Of a stretch of DNA of 64,000 nt, positions 58,143 through 64,000 are shown piece by piece. The position numbers and the translations under genes were made by a program. The first letter of the stretch is position 1, and the number at the start of each line of letters is the position of its first letter. Source of the stretch: Chryseobacterium sp. JJR-5R (lineage in GTDB: Bacteria > Bacteroidota > Bacteroidia > Flavobacteriales > Weeksellaceae); contig NZ_CP139137.1 of assembly GCF_034047335.1 (NCBI RefSeq), positions 496,001-560,000 on the forward strand, written 5' to 3'. The notes under the pieces are model-generated. The model saw only the letters and a list, made by a program, of their open reading frames with translations, was not told the origin of the DNA and made no database searches.

Positions 58143-60737
58143 TTACAGTTCTGCAGGCCGGAAAACCAGACCCGTCTCCTCAAAATAATCCAGGGTGATC
58201 CTGTCGCCGTCGTTAACGGTTCCTGCCAGAATCTCTTTTGATAATTTATTGAGGACTTCCTGCTGTATCACTCTTTTCAAAGGCCTTGCCCCGAAAGCCG
58301 GATCGTAGCCTTTATTGGTTAAATAATTTAGAGCATCCTGGGTGGCCGTCATAATAATATTCCGTTTTGCAAGCATATCGTTGAACCCTCTCAGCTGGTA
58401 CGTTACGATTTTTCCGATTTCTTTTTTCCTCAAAGGCTGGAACAGCACAATCTCATCAATCCTGTTCAGGAATTCCGGGCGCAGGGTCTGTTTCAGCAGG
58501 TCAAAAACCTCATCTTTTGTTTTGCCAACAATCTCGTCCTGGTTTTCATCGGTAATATTTTCAAAATTTTCCTGAATTAAGTGCGAACCTAAATTCGAAG
58601 TCATGATGATAATCGAGTTCTTGAAATTCACAACCCTTCCTTTATTATCTGTCAGACGCCCGTCATCCAGAACCTGTAACAGCGTATTGAAAACATCAGG
58701 ATGCGCCTTTTCGATTTCGTCCAAAAGCACGACTGAATAAGGTCTTCTTCTCACCGCTTCCGTCAGCTGTCCGCCTTCATCGTAACCTACATATCCCGGA
58801 GGCGCACCGACTAATCTTGAAACCGAATGGCGTTCCTGGTATTCGCTCATATCAATCCTCGTCATGTTGTTTTCGTCGTCGAATAAAAATTCAGCCAGCG
58901 CTTTTGCCAGCTCGGTTTTACCGACTCCGGTTGTTCCCAGGAAAAGGAATGACCCGATGGGTTTTTTCTCATCGCTTAATCCCGCCCTGTTCCTTCTGAT
59001 TGCATCTGCTACCGCCTGGATGGCTTCGTCCTGTCCTACAACCCGGTGATGGATTTCATTTTCCAGGTGCAATAATTTTTCTCTTTCGGACTGCAGCAGT
59101 TTGGTAACAGGAATTCCTGTCCATTTTCCGATAACCTCGGAGATATTATCTGCGGTTACTTCCTCTTTAATCAGTTCATTCTGATGGTTCTGCATCTCCA
59201 GTTCCAGTTTCTGCAGGGCATCCTCCTTTTCTTTTATTTTTCCATACTGGATTTCCGCAACTTTTGCATAATCTCCTGCTCTTGATGCTTTTTCAGCTTC
59301 CAATTTCAGGGATTCGATGTCTTTTTTTATCTGGGTTAAATCTTCAGATTTCTGCTTTTCCTTCAGCCATTTGGCATTGATTTCATTTCTCTGTTCGGAA
59401 ATTTTTGAAATATCTTCTTTTAAATGCTCAATTTTTGTCTGGTTCCCCTCTCTTGAAATGGCAGCCAGTTCAATTTCCATCTGCATCAGTTTCCTGTCAA
59501 GAACATCCAGCTCTTCAGGTTTTGAATTGATTTCCATTCTCAGTTTGGCGGAAGCTTCATCAATCAGGTCAATGGCTTTGTCCGGTAAGAAACGGTCTGA
59601 AATATACCGTTGGGACATTTCCACTGCTGCGATAATCGCTTCGTCTTTGATTCTTACTTTATGATGGGCTTCATATTTATCTTTGATTCCGCGAAGAATG
59701 GAGATTGCAGATTCCGTATCAGGTTCCTCCACCATTACTTTCTGGAAACGTCTTTCTAAAGCTTTGTCTTTTTCAAAATATTTTTGATATTCATTTAAAG
59801 TCGTGGCACCGATGGCTCTTAATTCACCTCTTGCCAGGGCAGGCTTCAGGATATTGGCTGCATCCATTGCCCCTTCGCCGCCGCCGGCTCCCACCAGCGT
59901 GTGGATCTCATCGATGAAAAGAATGATCTGCCCGTTGGATTTGGTAACTTCATTGATTACGGATTTCAAACGCTCTTCAAATTCACCTTTGTATTTCGCG
60001 CCGGCAATCAGGGCTCCCATATCCAGTGAATACAAGGTTTTATCCATCAGGTTTTCAGGAATGTCTCCGGAAATAATTCTGTGGGCAATCCCTTCAGCAA
60101 TGGCCGTTTTACCGACTCCCGGTTCACCAATCAGGATCGGGTTGTTTTTTGTCCTTCTTGAAAGGATCTGCAGTACTCTCCTGATTTCTTCGTCACGGCC
60201 GATAACCGGATCCAATTTTCCTTCCGCCGCTAATTCATTGAAGTTTTTAGCATATTTATTTAAGGACTGATAGGTTTCTTCCGAACTTGCAGAAGTTGCT
60301 TTGCTCCCTTTTCTCAATTCTTTAATTCCGCCTTCCAGAAGACTTTTGGTAACGCCCATATCTTTCAGCATTTTAGAAACTTCAGAATTTGTTTCTAACA
60401 GTGAAAGCCACAAATGTTCTATGGTCACAAACTCATCGCCCATCTTTTTAGCAATGTTGGGTGCATCAAGCAGTACTTTGTTCGCCGACTGTGAAAGGTA
60501 AATGTTGCCTCCCTGTACTTTTGGAAGTTTTTCTAAATTTTCACGGTTGCGTTCCCTTACCAAAGCAGCGTCTGCTTCAGATTTTTTTAATAAAAAAGGC
60601 GATATATTTTCATCCACCTGAAAGATGCCTTCCAGAAGATGTTGGGGTTCTATACTCTGATTGCCAAACTCCATAGCGACCTGCTGTGCGGCCTGGATGG
60701 CTTCCTGTGATTTTACAGTATATTGGTTTAGGTTCAT
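58143..60737 (-). CDS. clpB: ATP-dependent disaggregase ClpB
   Basis: The 864-residue AAA+ protein dissolves protein aggregates with DnaK. It has the N-terminal Clp repeat (FGNQSIEPQHLLEGI), Walker A GEPGVGKT (about 204) with Walker B ILFIDEIHTLVG, a long middle coiled-coil domain (about 400-530) that marks ClpB rather than ClpA or ClpC, and the second ATPase with GTTGVGKT (about 604), VVLLDEIEKAHPD and ARPLKRVIQQEV. Length is normal. The promoter region on the minus strand carries two GACAAAATTTCCGRA repeats 42 bases apart (60934-60990), a candidate heat-shock element. Confidence 0.97.
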   Translation of the reverse strand: MNLNQYTVKSQEAIQAAQQVAMEFGNQSIEPQHLLEGIFQVDENISPFLLKKSEADAALVRERNRENLEKLPKVQGGNIYLSQSANKVLLDAPNIAKKMGDEFVTIEHLWLSLLETNSEVSKMLKDMGVTKSLLEGGIKELRKGSKATSASSEETYQSLNKYAKNFNELAAEGKLDPVIGRDEEIRRVLQILSRRTKNNPILIGEPGVGKTAIAEGIAHRIISGDIPENLMDKTLYSLDMGALIAGAKYKGEFEERLKSVINEVTKSNGQIILFIDEIHTLVGAGGGEGAMDAANILKPALARGELRAIGATTLNEYQKYFEKDKALERRFQKVMVEEPDTESAISILRGIKDKYEAHHKVRIKDEAIIAAVEMSQRYISDRFLPDKAIDLIDEASAKLRMEINSKPEELDVLDRKLMQMEIELAAISREGNQTKIEHLKEDISKISEQRNEINAKWLKEKQKSEDLTQIKKDIESLKLEAEKASRAGDYAKVAEIQYGKIKEKEDALQKLELEMQNHQNELIKEEVTADNISEVIGKWTGIPVTKLLQSEREKLLHLENEIHHRVVGQDEAIQAVADAIRRNRAGLSDEKKPIGSFLFLGTTGVGKTELAKALAEFLFDDENNMTRIDMSEYQERHSVSRLVGAPPGYVGYDEGGQLTEAVRRRPYSVVLLDEIEKAHPDVFNTLLQVLDDGRLTDNKGRVVNFKNSIIIMTSNLGSHLIQENFENITDENQDEIVGKTKDEVFDLLKQTLRPEFLNRIDEIVLFQPLRKKEIGKIVTYQLRGFNDMLAKRNIIMTATQDALNYLTNKGYDPAFGARPLKRVIQQEVLNKLSKEILAGTVNDGDRITLDYFEETGLVFRPAEL

Positions 60738-60933
60738 ATTATTTATATTTTTTTGATTCTTTACTTAGTTCAGTTTTAGATTTCAGACATCAGATTTCAG
60801 ATTCCATGGTTCAGATACATGTTAATATCCAACTCCTGTTTTCTAATTTCTGATGCCCTAATCCTATTTAATCATTTAATTCTGATTTCTTTACCGCAAA
60901 AAGTATTCAATTGTTGAATTTTTAAAAAATAAA

Positions 60934-60990
60934 GACAAAATTTCCGAAATATGCATTTTTGTTTAAAGTTAGCTTGACAAAATTTCCGGA
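60934..60990 (-). promoter_or_regulatory. Two direct repeats upstream of clpB
   Basis: GACAAAATTTCCGAA (60934-60948) and GACAAAATTTCCGGA (60976-60990) are 42 bases apart, four helical turns. On the minus strand they lie about 200-250 bases before the clpB ATG. Confidence 0.45.
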
Positions 60991-61169
60991 TCTTAAGAAT
61001 TCTTTTCAAAATAGAGTAAGAATCGTCAGACTGTTTTATATGATAATATAAATATTCCTTATGGATAGAAAAGCAGAAAGTTCATAGGACTTCAATGGGT
61101 GTATAAAATACTCAGGCCATTGCGTTAAAAATCATCTTCTCAAAATCAGGTTATTAAAATCAAAATAAT

Positions 61170-61177
61170 TACTTTTG
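61170..61177 (+). promoter_or_regulatory. -7 box TACTTTTG of tetR
   Basis: A perfect TAnnTTTG match that ends only 9 bases before the chosen ATG at 61187, so the mRNA may be nearly leaderless. Confidence 0.5.
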
Positions 61178-61186
61178 CCTCCATTG

Positions 61187-61765
61187 ATGGAACTGAAAGA
61201 AAAACAAAGGAAAATACTGGACATTGCCGTAGAACTTTTCAAAGAGAAAGGGTATATGGGCAGCTCTGTACGGGATCTGGCCACAAGGCTGAACATCAAG
61301 GCCGCCTCTTTATATGCGCACATCCGTTCCAAAGAAGAAATTCTGGAATGGATCTGCTTCGGGATTGCCAATGATTTCTTTACCGAACTTCAGAAAGTGA
61401 AAACTACCGGTATTCCTCCTAAGGAAAAGCTGAATCTCTTTATTGATAAGCATTTGTCTGTTGTTCTTAAAAACCGTGACGTCACCCATATTTATTCTAA
61501 TGAATGGAAGCATCTGGAAGAAAGGCTGCCTGAATTTATAGAGCTGAGAAAAAATTACCAGCAGGAGGTAGAAGAGCTCATCTCTGAAATCTACCAGGCA
61601 GAAAACTGGGAGCTTAAGTCTCCGGCTTTCACCACAAGGTTTATACTTCATACCCTGAACAACTCGTATTTCTGGTTCAAAAGAAATATTGAGTCCACTA
61701 CCGAAATCACCGATGAAATACGGGATAAGATCCTTTTCGGACTGCTTGGAAATAATAAAAAATAA
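61187..61765 (+). CDS. TetR-family regulator of the phenylacetate genes (PaaR-like)
   Basis: I chose the ATG at 61187; an in-frame TTG at 61175 lies inside the -7 box. The 192-residue product has the TetR DNA-binding domain at its N-terminus (KILDIAVELFKEKGYMGSSV, then LATRLNIKAASLYAHIRSKE) and a ligand-binding helical domain after residue 60. It lies 256 bases upstream of paaK in the same direction, with a palindrome at the paaK promoter that fits the TetR/PaaR operator pattern. Phenylacetyl-CoA as inducer is inferred from the context. Confidence 0.85.
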   Translation: MELKEKQRKILDIAVELFKEKGYMGSSVRDLATRLNIKAASLYAHIRSKEEILEWICFGIANDFFTELQKVKTTGIPPKEKLNLFIDKHLSVVLKNRDVTHIYSNEWKHLEERLPEFIELRKNYQQEVEELISEIYQAENWELKSPAFTTRFILHTLNNSYFWFKRNIESTTEITDEIRDKILFGLLGNNKK

Positions 61766-61964
61766 TTTAATTCTAAATTTTTACCAAAGCTTAAACTGCA
61801 ATTTGTTGTTCCGCAGGAACCTCAACATGATTAAGATGTACGCTTAGATTAGTTCGGATGGAAGATTTTGTGGATTTTTTAAGCGCCTTTTTTATCATTA
61901 TGAAAACATAGCCATCTTAATAAAGGATTCTCTTAACCTAAAGGTGACAAAAATCATAAAAATT

Positions 61965-62011
61965 TTGCCAGGTCATAAAATCTTTTTACATTTACACCTA
62001 ACAAGTGTTAG
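61965..62011 (+). promoter_or_regulatory. paaK promoter and PaaR-like operator
   Basis: TTG at 61965-61967 and TACATTTA at 61987-61994 are 19 bases apart. The palindrome CTAACA-AG-TGTTAG (61998-62011) lies over the predicted transcription start, only 10 bases before the ATG. It matches the CNAAC-N4-GTTNG form I recall for PaaR of Thermus thermophilus. Confidence 0.7.
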
Positions 62012-62021
62012 TTAATTGATT

Positions 62022-63341
62022 ATGGATTTCCCGGTTGAATATTTACAATTAGATCAGTTAAGGCACCTCCAGTCGGAAAGATTGGTGGGTCTGGTACATT
62101 ATCTTCAGGAAAGATCTGATTTTTACAGAGGGAAATTCAATGAATCAGGAATATCGCCTGATGATATAAAATCAATAGAAGACATCACAAAGCTTCCGGT
62201 TACCTTTAAAAAGGACTTAAGGGACCATTATCCTTTCGGTTTATTTACGGTTCCGAAAAACGAGCTGCAGAGAATCCATTGTTCAAGCGGTACCACCGGT
62301 AAACCTACAGTAGTAGGGTATACCAGCGAAGATGTTAACCTGTTCAGTGAAGTGGTTGCCAGGTCATTGAATGCAGCCGGCGCAAAACCGGGAATGCAGT
62401 TACATAACGCTTATGGTTACGGGATTTTCACAGGCGGGCTCGGGCTTCATTACGGTGCAGAAAAATTAGGCATGAGCGTTCTCCCTGTTTCGGGAGGAAT
62501 GACGGCCAGGCAGGTTGATTTAATCATCGATTTCAGGCCTGAAGTCCTTTGCTGCTCGCCTTCTTATGCTTTAACCATTGCTGATGAATTTACAAAAAGA
62601 GGAATCCCGGTAGACGAAATCAGTTTACAATATGCCGTATTGGGTTCAGAGCCCTGGACGGAAATCATCAGGCATCATATTGAAGAAAAACTGGGTGTAC
62701 ATGCTACCAATATCTACGGCTTAAGTGAGATCATCGGGCCCGGAGTCTCTATGGAAGACTTTGAGGAAAAAGGAGGTTCTTACATCTGGGAAGACCATTT
62801 TTATCCGGAAATCTTAGACCCGATTACAAAAGAGCCGCTTCCGCTGGGCGAAGAAGGGGTTTTGGTGATTACGACTTTAACGAAAAAAGCCATGCCGCTG
62901 CTGCGCTATTGGACCAATGATATCACAAGTCTGTATTACGACAAAAATGCCAAAAGGACCATGGTTAAAATGAAACCGATTCTTGGCCGTGCCGATGATA
63001 TGCTGATTGTAAGAGGTGTCAATGTATACCCGAGCCAGATTGAAGAAGCATTTTCCCATGTAAAAGGCGTAGTGCCGAATTATTACCTGACCCCGGTTGA
63101 AAAAGAACAGATGTGCGTGGCACTGGATATTGATGTTGAGATTGATGATGTACTCGTAACGGAAGAAAATCTGGAATTAGATACAGATGCATACCTCGAT
63201 TTCACAGGAAATTTCGGGAAAAACATCGAAAACGAAATCAAAAAAAGGGTAGGAATTACCACAAAAGTAAAAATCCATGCCCAGGACAGTTTGCCTAAAT
63301 GCGAAGGTGGAAAAATTAACAGAATACTAAAATCGAAATGA
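62022..63341 (+). CDS. paaK: Phenylacetate-CoA ligase
   Basis: I used the ATG at 62022; a TTG at 62016 in the same frame is less likely. The 439-residue cytosolic AMP-forming ligase activates phenylacetate to phenylacetyl-CoA. It has the nucleotide motif HCSSGTTGKPTVVGYT (about 86-101), the family segments YGYGIFTGGLGLHYGAE (about 128) and YGLSEIIGPGVSMEDFE, and GRADDMLIVRGVNVYPSQIE (about 327) toward the C-terminus, typical of PaaK. Its stop overlaps the start of paaE by four bases (ATGA). Confidence 0.96.
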   Translation: MDFPVEYLQLDQLRHLQSERLVGLVHYLQERSDFYRGKFNESGISPDDIKSIEDITKLPVTFKKDLRDHYPFGLFTVPKNELQRIHCSSGTTGKPTVVGYTSEDVNLFSEVVARSLNAAGAKPGMQLHNAYGYGIFTGGLGLHYGAEKLGMSVLPVSGGMTARQVDLIIDFRPEVLCCSPSYALTIADEFTKRGIPVDEISLQYAVLGSEPWTEIIRHHIEEKLGVHATNIYGLSEIIGPGVSMEDFEEKGGSYIWEDHFYPEILDPITKEPLPLGEEGVLVITTLTKKAMPLLRYWTNDITSLYYDKNAKRTMVKMKPILGRADDMLIVRGVNVYPSQIEEAFSHVKGVVPNYYLTPVEKEQMCVALDIDVEIDDVLVTEENLELDTDAYLDFTGNFGKNIENEIKKRVGITTKVKIHAQDSLPKCEGGKINRILKSK

Positions 63342-64000
63342 ATTCATTTTATAAACTAAAAACGGTAAAAGTTCAGAAAGATACCAGCGATGCCGTTAAT
63401 GTTGCACTGGAAATTCCTGAAGAGCTGAAAGACAAATTCAGGTTCAGGCAGGGCCAGTACCTTAACTTTAAACTGATGGTTAACGGTAACGAAGAACGCC
63501 GTTCTTATTCCATCTGCAATGCTCCGAGTGAGAGAGGCAATACGCTGGAAGTATTGGTGAAGCTGTTGGAAGGCGGGAAGGTTTCCGGATATTTCAATGA
63601 GCATCTTCACATGGATGAAGTTCTGGAAGTGATGCCTCCGATGGGCAGTTTTAATACTTCGTATCACCCCACCAATACAAAAACATATGTCGGTTTAGCG
63701 GCAGGAAGCGGGATCAGCCCGATTCTTTCCAATATAAAGGAAAGCCTTTATCAGGAGCCTAATTCGAATGCTTATCTGTTTTACAGCAACAGGAGCATGA
63801 ACCATGTGATGAAAAAAGCAGAGATTGATGCACTGGTGGAACAGTTCAGTGGCAGGCTGAAAGTGGTTTACCTCGTCAGTCGTGAAAAGCATGAGGACCC
63901 GATTTTTGAAGGAAGGATCTCTCCTGAAAAATTAGATCTTTTATTTGAAAGGTATACCGATATTGATATCAGGGAAGCCACTTATTTTATCTGCGGGCCT
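63338..64000 (+). CDS. paaE: Phenylacetyl-CoA 1,2-epoxidase reductase subunit (cut by window end)
   Basis: The frame opens with ATG at 63338, overlapping the paaK stop, and runs to the right edge without a stop. The 221 visible residues give a ferredoxin-NADP reductase core: RRSYSICNAP (FAD site, about 54-63), GLAAGSGISPIL (NADP site, about 119) and FICGP at the very end. This is the reductase subunit PaaE, which feeds electrons to the diiron epoxidase PaaABC. Its C-terminal 2Fe-2S domain lies outside the window. With paaK and the TetR gene it shows the beginning of the phenylacetate operon. Confidence 0.92.
   Translation, partial: MNSFYKLKTVKVQKDTSDAVNVALEIPEELKDKFRFRQGQYLNFKLMVNGNEERRSYSICNAPSERGNTLEVLVKLLEGGKVSGYFNEHLHMDEVLEVMPPMGSFNTSYHPTNTKTYVGLAAGSGISPILSNIKESLYQEPNSNAYLFYSNRSMNHVMKKAEIDALVEQFSGRLKVVYLVSREKHEDPIFEGRISPEKLDLLFERYTDIDIREATYFICGP

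Larger units (their letters stand above)
60738..61186. other. 449-base non-coding gap between clpB and tetR
   Basis: Divergent promoter region. It holds the repeated CAGATTTCAGA-like sequence near 60776-60803, an ATTCAA-N3-TTGAAT palindrome (60905-60919), the two GACAAAATTTCCGRA repeats (60934-60948, 60976-60990) and the tetR -7 box (61170-61177). I see no gene or RNA gene in it. Confidence 0.6.

Noticed and set aside
59803..60270. Open frame of 155 codons on the plus strand inside clpB
   Set aside because: Antisense to the first ATPase domain of ClpB; no independent evidence.
1..64000. CRISPR array, prophage, insertion sequence or known defence system
   Set aside because: No regularly spaced repeat array, transposase, integrase, phage structural gene or defence gene set is visible; the AddA-like protein alone is a repair enzyme.

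Overview
The window looks like chromosomal DNA of a Bacteroidota species, most likely a Flavobacteriia member of the Chryseobacterium/Weeksellaceae type. The evidence is the gene content (bacillithiol synthase BshA, DUF2851, DUF4254 and DUF4292 proteins, type IX secretion (T9SS) C-terminal domains, two-CBM20 MalQ, GH92, outer-membrane beta-barrel proteins with carboxypeptidase-regulatory-like domains). Promoters of the TTG-N18/19-TAnnTTTG type and the near absence of Shine-Dalgarno sequences agree with this. I see no prophage, insertion sequence, CRISPR array, rRNA or tRNA.

Left part (1-17.3 kb): the 3' part of metH, an AT-rich secreted protein and metF; a GNAT-like protein divergent from folE; cysS; a T9SS-exported protein; malQ; two low-complexity secreted proteins; ferritin; and a subtilisin-like protease whose T9SS sorting domain is cut off by one in-frame TAG.

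Middle (17.6-36.4 kb): an AddA-like helicase-nuclease; two tandem secreted paralogues with carboxypeptidase-regulatory-like domains; a SIMPL protein; a tight DUF2851-PspC-GNAT operon; bshA with a GH3 N-acetylglucosaminidase; ribA; a DUF4292-EnvC-TatA-DUF4254-lipoprotein operon; and a nucleotidyltransferase plus flippase pair.

Right part (36.5-64 kb): dihydroorotase; azoR divergent from an HxlR regulator with a shared operator; a redox/regulator cluster (AKR, AraC, SDR, AraC); GH92; a 2,4-dienoyl-CoA reductase-like SDR; two M1 peptidases; an endonuclease/phosphatase-fold protein; a two-component system divergent from a TonB-receptor-like protein; a frameshifted LuxR HTH remnant; an M43 lipoprotein protease; clpB; and the start of a phenylacetate operon (TetR, paaK, paaE).

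No completely new multi-gene system stands out. The most interesting signals are the nonsense codon that separates a protease from its secretion signal, the LuxR relic, several sharply phased operator-like repeats beside regulators (11-bp repeats at the two-component/receptor promoter, 21-bp repeats at the AraC/SDR promoter, a PaaR-like palindrome at paaK, HxlR repeats at azoR), and two GC-rich hairpins with compensatory differences.
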